Assembly: GCA_002413455.1 (NCBI GenBank)
Contig: DHXA01000175.1
Span: 3,990-26,694 of the forward strand
DNA from: Rhodanobacter sp. UBA5168
GTDB lineage: Bacteria > Pseudomonadota > Gammaproteobacteria > Xanthomonadales > Rhodanobacteraceae
Direction of reading: 5' to 3'
Length of the DNA: 22,705 nucleotides
Shown here: in pieces, positions 1 to 9,563 of the stretch
Layout: each line of letters opens with the position of its first letter
How positions within the stretch are numbered: the first letter of the stretch is position 1
The notes under the pieces: generated by a model
The model's database searches: none
The model's input: only the letters and a program-made list of their open reading frames with translations
Told to the model about the DNA's origin: nothing
Translations under genes and position numbers: made by a program

Positions 1-66
1 GACGAATTCATCGAGGCCAGCCTGAAATCCGGCCTTGAGGCGGGTTCGAAACGCAGCGATGCGTGA
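1..66 (+). CDS. prfB: Peptide chain release factor 2, C-terminal end (partial)
   Basis: The first 22 codons of the window form an open frame ending in TGA at 64-66. The last residues contain DEFIEASLKSGL, which closely matches the end of bacterial release factor 2 (E. coli RF2 ends in a very similar FIEASLKAGL tail), followed here by a nine-residue extension, EAGSKRSDA. RF2 recognises UGA and UAA stop codons and releases the finished peptide from the ribosome. lysS downstream supports the call, because prfB-lysS is a conserved pair in gammaproteobacteria. Only the tail is visible, so the catalytic GGQ motif and the programmed frameshift site lie outside the window. Confidence 0.85.
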   Translation, partial: DEFIEASLKSGLEAGSKRSDA

Positions 67-112
67 GTACTGATCCGTTGAATCGGTTCGATCACCTGCA
101 AGGAGCCACAGC

Positions 113-427
113 ATGAACAGCAAGAATATCTGCGGAATCCTTTTCGCATTCGCCACACTTGCAGCGTTCAACGGCACGGCTGGCGCGCAGCAGAGCGGCA
201 TCAAGCAGGATGCCAAGGCCGTCGGCCATGGCATCGGCAACGGCGCCCGCGACATCGGCCACGCGACCAAGCACGTCGCCGTCTCGGTCGGGCATGGTGG
301 GAAGGAGGCCGGCCTCGGCATCGGGCACGGCGCAAAGAAGGCCGGTATCGCTGTCGGCCATGGCGCGCGCGATGGCTGGAATGCGACCCGACACGCGGTC
401 AAGCACGTGTTTCACAAGGACGATTGA
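113..427 (+). CDS. Small exported protein made of six 11-residue GH-repeats; function unknown
   Basis: This 104-residue protein starts at an ATG with an AGGAG ribosome binding site at 101-105 (7-nt spacing). Residues 1-25 look like a Sec signal peptide: a short basic start, a hydrophobic core, and probable cleavage after AGA at residue 25. The mature part is an exact 11-residue repeat. The units begin at residues 38, 49, 60, 71, 82 and 93, mostly with Gly-His followed by Gly or Ala, with Ala/Lys-rich middles and aliphatic ends; residues 27-37 could be a degenerate first unit. Hendecad repeats are known from LEA-type and apolipoprotein-like amphipathic proteins, but no family is recognised and no function is claimed. 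The protein is basic and His-rich. It lies between prfB and lysS, which are usually adjacent, so it may be an insertion. It is unlikely to share their role. Confidence 0.75.
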   Translation: MNSKNICGILFAFATLAAFNGTAGAQQSGIKQDAKAVGHGIGNGARDIGHATKHVAVSVGHGGKEAGLGIGHGAKKAGIAVGHGARDGWNATRHAVKHVFHKDD

Positions 428-530
428 CGGCTGTGCCGTTCCGAAGAAAACCTTCATGTTATTTGTACCCCAACCCTAAACAGAGAAGCGTCCGCCGCTC
501 GGCGTGAGCGCCGGCAGCAACGGAATCCCC

Positions 531-2048
<1,518 letters not shown>

Positions 2049-2051
2049 ACC

Positions 2052-2351
2052 ATGTGGTACGCGATCATCGGCACCGACAACGCAAACTCGCTGGAAGCGC
2101 GCAAGTCTGCGCGTCCAGCGCATCTGGCTCGCCTGCAGCAGTTGCAGGATGAAGGCCGCATGCTGCTGGCCGGGCCGTTTCCGGCGATCGACGCGGAAGA
2201 CCCGGGTCCGGCCGGTTTCAGCGGCAGCCTGATCGTGGCCGAATTCGCCTCGCTGGCCGATGCCGAGAACTGGGCCAAAGCCGACCCCTATGTCGCTGCC
2301 GGCGTGTATCGCGAGACCTCGGTCAAACCATTCCGCAAAGTGCTGCCGTGA
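2052..2351 (+). CDS. YciI-like protein
   Basis: This 99-residue protein matches the YciI family: an N-terminal MWYAIIGTD strand, a conserved [11 protein letters not shown] helix with Arg and His, the LAGPF segment, and a C-terminal half with [21 protein letters not shown]. YciI-fold proteins are small dimeric ferredoxin-like proteins. Some relatives are dehalogenases or lactone-processing enzymes, but for this housekeeping branch the reaction is not established. A clear GGAGG at 2039-2043, inside the end of lysS, sits 8 nt before the ATG, so translation is probably coupled to lysS. bolA follows after 13 bp. Together lysS, this gene and bolA look like one transcription unit. Confidence 0.9.
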   Translation: MWYAIIGTDNANSLEARKSARPAHLARLQQLQDEGRMLLAGPFPAIDAEDPGPAGFSGSLIVAEFASLADAENWAKADPYVAAGVYRETSVKPFRKVLP

Positions 2352-2364
2352 AACGGGCACAGCG

Positions 2365-2628
2365 ATGACCGGGCAACCTGTCATAGAGCAGATCCGCGAA
2401 CGCCTGCAGAACGCGTTTGCACCGAGTGAGCTGGAAGTACTCGACGAGGGCCACAAGCACGCCGGTCATGCGGGCGAAGGCAAGGGCCACTTCCATATAC
2501 GGATCGTCAGTGCCGCGTTTGCCGGCCAGCTGCCGATCAAGCGCCACCGGATGATCTATGCGGCGCTCGACGGGCTGATGGATAACGGCATCCATGCCTT
2601 GTCGATTGATGCTATTCAGGATAAATAA
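2365..2628 (+). CDS. bolA: BolA family protein
   Basis: This 87-residue protein has the BolA signature: EGHKHAGH near residues 28-35, GHFHIRIVSAAF, then RHRMIYAALDGLMDNGIHALSIDA at the end. BolA proteins bind monothiol glutaredoxins and [2Fe-2S] clusters through conserved His residues, and some act as regulators of morphology and stress genes. The conserved His of the GHKHAGH segment and the His of RHR are present. I chose the ATG at 2365 because upstream in-frame sequence overlaps yciI in another frame and does not resemble BolA. The ribosome binding site is weak. The gene ends just before an AT-rich intergenic stretch, so it probably closes the lysS operon. Confidence 0.93.
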   Translation: MTGQPVIEQIRERLQNAFAPSELEVLDEGHKHAGHAGEGKGHFHIRIVSAAFAGQLPIKRHRMIYAALDGLMDNGIHALSIDAIQDK

Positions 2629-2757
2629 CATATAGTTATGATGTAATATTAAAGCTAAATTTCATGTAGAACCGCATTGCGGCACCGTCCCGCGTTTGGC
2701 ACAGTGCCCTGTCGCCCCGAGCAGCGGGCGTTACCTGACTGACCCACTGATGACCGC
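2629..2757. promoter_or_regulatory. AT-rich intergenic region, probable smc-zipA promoter
   Basis: The first half of this 129-bp gap (about 2619-2662) is strikingly AT-rich against the GC-rich surroundings, with TATAGT at 2631-2636 and TAATAT at 2644-2649. A TTGATG at 2606-2611 could act as a -35 element, but its 19-bp spacing to TATAGT is long, so no specific promoter is claimed. No T-tract terminator is evident. The position between bolA and smc and the base composition fit a promoter for smc-zipA. Confidence 0.4.
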
Positions 2758-5700
2758 ATGCGCCTGAGCACGATCAAACTCGCCGGTTTCAAGTCCTTCG
2801 TGGACCCGACCACCCTGCATCTGCCGAGCAACATGATTGGCGTGGTCGGCCCGAACGGCTGCGGCAAATCCAACATCATCGACGCGATCCGCTGGGTGAT
2901 GGGTGAGAGCGCGGCCAGCCGCCTGCGCGGCGATTCGCTGACCGACGTGATCTTCTCCGGCTCCAACACGCGCAAGCCGGTGGGGCAGGCCACCGTCGAG
3001 CTGATCTTCGACAATGCCGATGGCTCGATCCAGGGCGAATACGGCCAGTACGCCGAGATCTCGGTGAAGCGCCAGGTCACCCGCGACGGCCAGTCTGCCT
3101 ATTTCCTCAACGGTGCGCGTTGCCGCCGCCGCGACATCACCGACCTTTTTCTCGGCACCGGCCTGGGTCCCCGCAGCTACTCGATCATCGAGCAGGGCAT
3201 GATCAGCCAGATCATCGATGCGCACCCGGAAGAGCTGCGCATGCACCTGGAAGAGGCTGCCGGCATCTCCAAGTACAAGGAGCGTCGCAAGGAAACCGAA
3301 AGCCGCATCAAGGCCACCCGCGAGAATCTCGACCGCGTGCGCGACGTGCGTGACGAGGTGGACAAGCAGCTCGATCACCTCAATCGCCAGGCCCGCGCCG
3401 CCGAGCGCTGGAAGGCGCTGAAAGAGGAGCAGACGCGCAAAGAGGCCGAACTGCGGGCACTGGAATACCGCGGACTGAAGAGCCAGCACGATGGCGAAGG
3501 TGCGGATCTGTCTGCCGCCGAAATCGAGATCGAGAAGCAGCTGGCCGGCCAGCGCCAGATCGAAGCGCAGCTGGAAAGCGTGCGCGAACGTCACACCGAT
3601 GCCAGCGAACATCTGAACGCGGTGCAGGCCGACGTCTACAAGGTCGGTGCCGAGATCGCGCGGGTCGAACAGCAGGTTCGCCACAACCGTGAGACCGCCG
3701 ATCGCCTGCAACGCGCCCACGGCGACGCCGAGCGCGAACATGCCGAACTGGCAGCCCATCTCGCCACCGACAGCGCGCAGATAGAAACGCTGCGTATGGC
3801 GCTGACCGAAGGTGAGCCGAAACTTGAAGCCCTGCAGCAATTGCAGGACGACACTGCCGAAGCCCAGCGCAGCACCGAAGCAAAGCTGGCCGATTGGCAG
3901 CAGCGTTGGGACAGCCATACCCGCAATGCGGGCGAATCCAACCGCGCCGCCGAGGTGGAGCGCACCAAGCTCAATTACCTGGATCGCCAGGGCATCGATC
4001 TGGCGCGCCGCCGGGAAGCACTGGAAGCCGAACAGAAAGCCACCGACGTCGCCGCGCTGGATGCTGCCGGCGAGCAGTTGCACAACGAGCACGACACCCA
4101 GCGCGAGCGTGTGGAAACGCTGGGCAGTCTGCTCGACCAGCACAAGTCCAGCCACGAAAAGGTACTGGAGGAAGAGCGCCAGGTGCAGTCGGCGCTGAAC
4201 GAGGCGCGCCAGCAACTGCAGACCGCGCGTGGCCGGCAGGCCTCGCTCGAAGCGCTGCAACACGCCGCGCTTGGTCAGGAAGAGAGTGCCGCCAGCGGCT
4301 GGCTGGCGCGCCTGGGGTTGAACAAGTCGCGCCGTCTCGGTGAATCGCTGCAGGTCGAAACCGGCTGGGAAACCGCCGTGGAAACAGCCCTGACCGGTTT
4401 TCTGGACAGTGTGCTGGTGGATCACTCGCACGCGCTGGCTGCCGAATTCGATGCGCTGGCCAATGCCGACGTCGCACTGCTCGATGCCACCGAAGGTGGG
4501 GTCAATACGGCAGGCACGCTCGCGGCGCACGTGCGCGGACCAGCGGCGGCGATGGCCATTCTGGGCCATGTCCTGACCGCTGAATCGCTGGCCGATGCCC
4601 ATCAGCAGGTGGCCTCGTTGTCCGCGCTAGCGCCGTATCAGTCGGTGATCACCCGCAGCGGCGAATGGCTTGGCCCCGGCTGGGCTCGCGTACGCCGTGC
4701 ACAGGGCAGCCAGGTCGGCGTGCTTGCGCGCGAGCGCGATCTGCGCCTGCTCGGCGAGCAGATCGCCACGCTTGAAGCACAGCTCGAAGATGCCAGCGAA
4801 CAGCTCGATACCTTGCGCACCAGCAAGTTCGAGACCGAGCGCGCCCGCGATGATGCGCAGCGCGAGTTGTACAACGCGCATCGCCGTCAGTCCGAATTGG
4901 CCGGGCAATTGCAGAGCCATCGCGGCAAGCTGGAAACCGCCCGCGCCCGCGCCGACAAGGTCACCGCCGAGCTCAACGATCTGGCGGCGCAGATCGATGA
5001 GCTGCAGACCCAGACCCGCGAGGCGCGCGCGCGCCTGGACGAATCGGTTGGCCTGATGGGCGACCTGGAAGACCAGCGTCGCGAGCTGGAAAACGAACGC
5101 CGCGCGCTGCTCGAATCGCGCGAGGAAGCACGCATGAATGCGCGCGAGGCCGCCGACCAGTCGCATTCGCTGGCGCTGTCGCTGGAATCGAAACGTTCGT
5201 CGCTGGCTTCGCTGGAACAGGCGTTGGGGCGCATGAATGCCCAGTTGCGCCAGATCGAATCGCGTCGTACCGAGATCACCGAACAGCTCGCCGCCGGCTC
5301 CGATCCGATCGCTGAACTGGAGGCTGAACGGCAGGCCTATCTGGATCAACGCCTGCTGGTCGACAAGCAACTGGTCGAAGCGCGACGTGCGCTGGAAGAC
5401 TGTGACCTCGAATTCCGCAAGCTGGAACAGCAGCGCCATCTGGCGGAGCAGGGTCTGTCGAGCTTGCGCGAAAACCTGTCGGAGAAACGCCTCGCCGCGC
5501 AAGCGCTGCACCTGCGTGCCGAGCAGCTGGCCGAGGCGATCACCGCCTCCGGCCTTGAACTGGAAACTCTGCTGGCCGAACTGGCCGACGACATCGACGC
5601 CAATCAGTGGCGCCAGCAACTCGGCGAGATCGGCCAGAAGATCGCCCGGCTTGAGCCTGTCAATCTCGCTGCGATCCAGGAACACGCCGAGCAGAGCGAG

Positions 5701-6267
5701 CGCAAGACCTATCTGGACAACCAGCTGGCCGACCTGGTCAGCGCGATGGACACCCTGGAGGGGGCGATCAAGAAGATCGACCGCGAAACCCGCCAGCGTT
5801 TCAAGGAAACCTTCGACAAGGTCAACGCCGGCGTGCAGGAACTGTTCCCGCGCCTGTTCGGTGGCGGCCACGCCTACCTGGAACTGACCGGCGACGACCT
5901 GCTCAACACCGGCGTGTCGATCATGGCGCGTCCGCCCGGCAAGCGCGTTTCCAATATCACCCTGCTGTCCGGCGGCGAGAAGGCCTTGACCGCCGTATCG
6001 CTGGTGTTCGCGATCTTCGGACTCAATCCCGCGCCGTTCTGCCTGCTCGACGAGGTCGATGCGCCGCTGGACGAAGCCAACGTTGGACGCTTCTCCAGCC
6101 TGGTTCGCGAGATGAGCGAGAAAGTACAATTCATCTTCATCAGCCACAACAAGGCCACCATGGAAGCGGCCACGCAGTTGTGTGGCGTGACCATGCGCGA
6201 GCCAGGCGTGTCGCGGCTGGTGCAGGTAGATCTGGCTGAAGCGGCTAAACTGGCAGGCGCCGCCTGA
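2758..6267 (+). CDS. smc: Chromosome segregation protein SMC
   Basis: This 1169-residue protein is a structural-maintenance-of-chromosomes ATPase, which with ScpA/ScpB compacts and segregates the nucleoid. The N-terminal head has Walker A (GPNGCGKSN, about residues 30-38). Two long heptad-rich coiled coils rich in Glu, Gln, Arg and Leu flank a hinge around residues 505-650. The C-terminal head has the ABC signature LLSGGEKALTAVS (about 1070) and Walker B FCLLDEVDAPLDEAN (about 1095). Length matches bacterial SMC. The start at 2758 (MRLSTIKLAGFKSFVDPT) is the canonical family start, although no strong ribosome binding site precedes it. scpA and scpB are not nearby. zipA follows 10 bp after the stop, an arrangement known in Xanthomonadales. 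Confidence 0.98.
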   Translation: MRLSTIKLAGFKSFVDPTTLHLPSNMIGVVGPNGCGKSNIIDAIRWVMGESAASRLRGDSLTDVIFSGSNTRKPVGQATVELIFDNADGSIQGEYGQYAEISVKRQVTRDGQSAYFLNGARCRRRDITDLFLGTGLGPRSYSIIEQGMISQIIDAHPEELRMHLEEAAGISKYKERRKETESRIKATRENLDRVRDVRDEVDKQLDHLNRQARAAERWKALKEEQTRKEAELRALEYRGLKSQHDGEGADLSAAEIEIEKQLAGQRQIEAQLESVRERHTDASEHLNAVQADVYKVGAEIARVEQQVRHNRETADRLQRAHGDAEREHAELAAHLATDSAQIETLRMALTEGEPKLEALQQLQDDTAEAQRSTEAKLADWQQRWDSHTRNAGESNRAAEVERTKLNYLDRQGIDLARRREALEAEQKATDVAALDAAGEQLHNEHDTQRERVETLGSLLDQHKSSHEKVLEEERQVQSALNEARQQLQTARGRQASLEALQHAALGQEESAASGWLARLGLNKSRRLGESLQVETGWETAVETALTGFLDSVLVDHSHALAAEFDALANADVALLDATEGGVNTAGTLAAHVRGPAAAMAILGHVLTAESLADAHQQVASLSALAPYQSVITRSGEWLGPGWARVRRAQGSQVGVLARERDLRLLGEQIATLEAQLEDASEQLDTLRTSKFETERARDDAQRELYNAHRRQSELAGQLQSHRGKLETARARADKVTAELNDLAAQIDELQTQTREARARLDESVGLMGDLEDQRRELENERRALLESREEARMNAREAADQSHSLALSLESKRSSLASLEQALGRMNAQLRQIESRRTEITEQLAAGSDPIAELEAERQAYLDQRLLVDKQLVEARRALEDCDLEFRKLEQQRHLAEQGLSSLRENLSEKRLAAQALHLRAEQLAEAITASGLELETLLAELADDIDANQWRQQLGEIGQKIARLEPVNLAAIQEHAEQSERKTYLDNQLADLVSAMDTLEGAIKKIDRETRQRFKETFDKVNAGVQELFPRLFGGGHAYLELTGDDLLNTGVSIMARPPGKRVSNITLLSGGEKALTAVSLVFAIFGLNPAPFCLLDEVDAPLDEANVGRFSSLVREMSEKVQFIFISHNKATMEAATQLCGVTMREPGVSRLVQVDLAEAAKLAGAA

Positions 6268-6277
6268 GGAGCCCATG

Positions 6278-7273
6278 ATGACGCTGCAACCCGTACTCGC
6301 CTTTGTCTGGAATCCGGCCGTGGGCATTCCCTTGCTCATCGTCGGCGCAATCGTGCTGGCATTGATATGGTTGTTCGGCCAACCGAAGAAAGAGCAGGGC
6401 AAGCGACGACTCGTGCCCACTCAGCACGGTGGTGAACGCCGCGAACCCACGCTGGGTGAGGAGGCTGCGGGTAGCGAACCGTCACTCGGCGAATTCGACG
6501 TGACTACCGGCGGTTCGTCGGCCGGTATCGAAAAACCCCAGCAGGGCGAACTTGAAGTTGGCCTGCGCGAAGAGCTCGAGCGTCTGGGCGCCACGCTTTC
6601 CGGCGAACGCAGCCAGCCGCCCGCCGCGGCCAAGGTCAAGCCACCGCAGCCCAAACTTGCGGACCATGTGTCGTCGATCATCGACGCCTTGCGCGCCCCC
6701 AGCGCCAGGGAGACCCAGCCGCATGATGTCCCGCCGCCGGCACCCGTGGCACCGCCATCATCGACGGCGGCCGCAGCGGCCGGCACGCCGCCACGTTCGG
6801 ATCTCGGCCGGCGACCGGCACAATTGCCGGTCGAACGCATCGTTACGCTGTTTGTGGTGGCACGCGAAGGAGGGCACTTCAACGGGCCCGATCTGGTGGT
6901 CGCCGCCGAAAAAGCCGGGCTCGAATTCGGCGACATGGGCATCTATCACCGCCTGGTCGACGGCAAGCGCGAATTGGGTCCGATCTTCAGTGTTGCCAAC
7001 ATGCTCAAGCCAGGCAACTTCGACCTGGGCCGTCTGGATACACTGCATACGCCCGGTGTGAGCTTCTTCATGACCTTGCCGGCACCGTTGCCGGCACTCG
7101 ATGCGTGGGACGCCATGCTGCCCACCGCACAGCGCCTGGCCGAACTGCTGGATGGCCAGGTCCTCGACGAAGAACGCAACGCGCTCGGCCGCCAGCGCAT
7201 TGCCCATATCCGCGACCAGCTGCGTGGCTGGGACCGCGATCACGAGGGCAAGGAAATCATCTTCGGACGTTGA
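6278..7273 (+). CDS. zipA: Cell division protein ZipA
   Basis: ZipA anchors FtsZ to the inner membrane at the division site. The 331-residue protein has a single N-terminal membrane segment (about residues 12-34, ending LALIWLFG). A basic then Pro/Ala-rich unstructured linker follows to about residue 180. The C-terminal FtsZ-binding domain begins near LPVERIVTLFVVAREGG and ends at HEGKEIIFGR. GGAG at 6268-6271 is 6 nt before the ATG at 6278 and only 3 nt before the ATG at 6275, so 6278 is the better start; the difference is one Met. It follows smc directly and is probably cotranscribed. In related genomes ligA comes next, but it is absent here. Confidence 0.93.
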   Translation: MTLQPVLAFVWNPAVGIPLLIVGAIVLALIWLFGQPKKEQGKRRLVPTQHGGERREPTLGEEAAGSEPSLGEFDVTTGGSSAGIEKPQQGELEVGLREELERLGATLSGERSQPPAAAKVKPPQPKLADHVSSIIDALRAPSARETQPHDVPPPAPVAPPSSTAAAAAGTPPRSDLGRRPAQLPVERIVTLFVVAREGGHFNGPDLVVAAEKAGLEFGDMGIYHRLVDGKRELGPIFSVANMLKPGNFDLGRLDTLHTPGVSFFMTLPAPLPALDAWDAMLPTAQRLAELLDGQVLDEERNALGRQRIAHIRDQLRGWDRDHEGKEIIFGR

Positions 7274-7721
7274 GCCCATGCGCCACCGCCTTCGTGTGGC
7301 CCGGCTCGCCATGAGTTGAGCTGAGCGGTCGAATGTGCGATTCGGTGACGGCAAAGGCGCAGGGTTGGGCGATTGCACGATGGGTTTGGTCGATACCATC
7401 GCATAGGACCTGAAGCGTTTAACAGCGCCTGGATGGATCTCGCGCGACAGCATGCTGGATGCCGATCCGAAGTCGTCAGCGTGGCTACCCACGAGCGTGG
7501 CGCATTGAACCCCAAGGTGATCGGCTACGCACCGCCGGGTTCGCGACGAACCTGGCGCACCCGTACGGCCCCTCTGCCGACGGCTTTCCTCGGGCCGGGC
7601 ACCGTCGTTGTCGGTTTCCAGCGGCGATGCGCGAGCCTGCGCTATCGACGTGGTCTCCGGCCTGGTGGTCAAATTGACCACCAGCACTCACCATCGGCTG
7701 CAAAACCGCGAGGCACGCGCT
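7274..7721. other. 448-bp gap between zipA and the LysR gene, no convincing gene
   Basis: No open frame here shows recognisable family features. An open + frame starts at 7373 (MHDGFGRYHRIGPEAF...), but it runs into the regulator gene in another frame and matches nothing I know. A 6-bp-arm hairpin (GGTTCG/CGAACC) lies at 7538-7552, and a perfect palindrome at 7662-7684 is listed separately. The left part probably holds the zipA 3' end and the junction between conserved and accessory DNA. I see no T-tract terminator. Confidence 0.5.
7662..7684. promoter_or_regulatory. Perfect 11-bp-arm palindrome upstream of the LysR gene
   Basis: CTGGTGGTCAA at 7662-7672 and TTGACCACCAG at 7674-7684 are exact reverse complements around a single central A at 7673. 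The element ends 37 bp before the regulator ATG at 7722. LysR-type proteins commonly bind dyad sites near their own promoter, so this is a good operator candidate. The binding protein is inferred from position only. A related but gapped half (GGTGGTTCCAA, 8757-8767) occurs before the SDR gene. Confidence 0.55.
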
Positions 7722-8693
7722 ATGGACCGTCTTGATGCCATGAAAGTCTTCATCGCGGCGCTCGATGAAGGCAGCCTCGCCGGCGCCAGCCGCAAGACCG
7801 GGCGCTCCGCCGCGGCGGTGAGCCGGGCGGTCGCCTTTCTGGAAGCCCGGGTGGGCGTGCCGCTGCTGCACCGGACCACTCGATCCATCAAGCTGAGCGA
7901 AGCGGGTGAGCGTTATGCCCATGCCTGCAGGAAGATCCTGGCCGATCTGGAGGAGGCGGACCGGCAGGCCGCGGGCGAGCGATCGGTACCTCGCGGCACG
8001 CTGACGATTACCTCGACCGTGTTTGCCGGCGTGGAGATTTTGCGACCGATCGTGGATGCCTTCATGGACGAATATCCGACGGTCACCGTGCGGATGCACA
8101 TGCTGGAACGGCCGGTCAATCTGATCGACGAAGGCATGGACCTGGCCCTGCGCATTACGCACCTGGCCGACTCCACCCTGGTAGCGCATCGCATTGGGGA
8201 AGTCCGCAAAGTCATCGTGGCGTCGCCCAATTATCTGGCGACGCACCCGCGCATCGTGGAGCTCGCCGACCTGGCCAAGCAGCGGATCATCGCCATGGCG
8301 CACGTGGGGCTGGATTCGTGGAGCTTTCCCCCGCTGGAGGGATCGTCAGTGCCGCGTTCCGTTTCGTTCACGCCGCGCCTGGTGATCGACAGCATACAGG
8401 CTGCCGTGGCCTCCGCGGTCGAAGGGCATGGCGTGACGCGCCTGTTTTCCTATCACGTAGTCCAGGAGATCGAGCAGGGGCTGCTGCGGATCGTTCTTGC
8501 CGATGCGGAGCCTGCGCCCACTCCCGTCCATCTCGTGTCGCCGTATGGCCGCCTCGCCGTGCCCAAGGTCCGCGCCTTCGTGGATTTCGCGCTACCGCGC
8601 CTGCGCTCGCGGTTTGCAGGCCTGGCGGAGCACGCCGAGACGCCTGCCGAGCCGCCGATTCCGCCGCGACGCGGAAGGATGTCTGCCGGGTAG
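7722..8693 (+). CDS. LysR-family transcriptional regulator
   Basis: This 323-residue protein has an N-terminal winged helix-turn-helix (residues 1-60, MDRLDAMKVFIAALDEGSLAGAS...AAAVSRAVAFLEARVGVPLLHRTTR). A linker helix and a periplasmic-binding-protein-like effector domain follow from about residue 90. It resembles the CrgA-like LysR subgroup, whose members often start MDRLDAMKVF. I chose the ATG at 7722 because the HTH family start lies there; a CGAGG 9 nt upstream is a modest ribosome binding site. An upstream in-frame start at 7608 would place the palindrome at 7662-7684 inside the coding region, which is unlikely. The SDR, tautomerase and MFS genes follow in the same direction, so it probably controls them, but the effector is unknown. 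Confidence 0.92.
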   Translation: MDRLDAMKVFIAALDEGSLAGASRKTGRSAAAVSRAVAFLEARVGVPLLHRTTRSIKLSEAGERYAHACRKILADLEEADRQAAGERSVPRGTLTITSTVFAGVEILRPIVDAFMDEYPTVTVRMHMLERPVNLIDEGMDLALRITHLADSTLVAHRIGEVRKVIVASPNYLATHPRIVELADLAKQRIIAMAHVGLDSWSFPPLEGSSVPRSVSFTPRLVIDSIQAAVASAVEGHGVTRLFSYHVVQEIEQGLLRIVLADAEPAPTPVHLVSPYGRLAVPKVRAFVDFALPRLRSRFAGLAEHAETPAEPPIPPRRGRMSAG

Positions 8694-8732
8694 CAGGGAT
8701 TCACCCACCGGCTATGCGCGCCTAGATTGTGG

Positions 8733-8767
8733 GCTGTCGGAGCCGCCGAATCGATCGGTGGTTCCAA
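8733..8767 (+). repeat. Intergenic hairpin between LysR and SDR genes, related to one at 9838-9869
   Basis: GGAGCCGCCGA (8739-8749) can pair with TCGGTGGTTCC (8755-8765) over 11 positions with two G-U wobbles and a 5-nt loop. It begins with the 12-mer GCTGTCGGAGCC (8733-8744), which recurs exactly at 9838-9849, where it also opens a hairpin. There is no U-tract, so it may be a weak terminator, an RNA-processing or stabilising element, or a REP-like repeat. It lies in the 106-bp gap before the SDR gene. Confidence 0.45.
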
Positions 8768-8799
8768 CACTTCCCAAACATCTTTGAGGTATCGACATC

Positions 8800-9510
8800 A
8801 TGAGCACTCAGCGGAAAGTAGCAATCATCACCGGCGCGTCCCAGGGCATCGGCGCTGGCCTGGTCAAGGCCTTCCTCGATCGGGACTATCGCGTCGTCGC
8901 CAACTCGCGCTCGATCCAGCCTTCGGGCAATCCCGACGTTCTGGCGATTGCCGGCGACATTTCGGATCGCTCGGTGGCCGAGCGCATCGTCAAGGAAGCG
9001 ATCGCCCGCTTCGGCCGTATCGACACGCTGGTGAACAATGCCGGCATCTTCTCGGCCAAGCCGTTCACCGCCTTTACTACCGAGGACTACACCCGCACGC
9101 TGGCGGTCAACCTCGACGGCTTCTTCCACATCACCCAGTTCGCGATCGGCGAGATGGAGAAGCAGGGCAGCGGCCACGTCGTCAGCATCACCACGACCCT
9201 GGCTGAATACGCGATCGACGGCGTGCCGGCCGTGCTTGCGGCGCTGACCAAGGGTGGCCTGAACGCCGCCACCAAGTCGCTGGCCATCGAGTACGCCAAG
9301 CGCGGCATTCGCGTGAATGCGGTGGCGCCGGGCGTGATCAAGACCCCGATGCACGGACCGGAATCTCACGCCGCGCTTGCCTCGCTGCATCCCGTCGGCC
9401 GCATGGGCGAGATCAGCGACATTGTGGGTGGCGTGCTGTACCTGGAGTCCGCCGGTTTCGTGACGGGCGAGATCCTGCACGTCGATGGTGGTCAGAGCGC
9501 CGGTCACTGA
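8800..9510 (+). CDS. SDR-family protein lacking the catalytic Tyr
   Basis: This 236-residue protein has a classical short-chain dehydrogenase Rossmann fold. It shows the cofactor motif TGASQGIG (residues 11-18), NNAG (79-82), Asn104 and the C-terminal GEILHVDGG segment. The active-site motif YxxxK is changed: Lys151 is present, but the residue four before it is Ala147, in AALTKGGL. The usual Ser aligns with Thr131-133. Such a protein may have no ordinary dehydrogenase activity, may use another residue (Tyr137 is the nearest), or may act non-reductively. I recall SDR relatives with a similar LTKGG segment, but did not check. GAGG lies 10 nt before the ATG. The gene sits between the LysR regulator and a tautomerase gene, so it probably belongs to the regulated unit. 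Confidence 0.9.
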   Translation: MSTQRKVAIITGASQGIGAGLVKAFLDRDYRVVANSRSIQPSGNPDVLAIAGDISDRSVAERIVKEAIARFGRIDTLVNNAGIFSAKPFTAFTTEDYTRTLAVNLDGFFHITQFAIGEMEKQGSGHVVSITTTLAEYAIDGVPAVLAALTKGGLNAATKSLAIEYAKRGIRVNAVAPGVIKTPMHGPESHAALASLHPVGRMGEISDIVGGVLYLESAGFVTGEILHVDGGQSAGH

Positions 9511-9563
9511 CGCTTCTTGGGGCGGGCACTGGCGCCCGCCCCGATCTACGGAGAAAAGCAATC

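Noticed and set aside
504..530. In-frame GTG start for lysS nine codons upstream
   Set aside because: The extra residues do not resemble LysS N-termini; the ATG at 531 gives the usual start.
2731..4602. Long open - strand frame inside smc (and another at 4627-6420)
   Set aside because: Typical antisense shadow of a GC-rich coding region; smc on the + strand is unambiguous.
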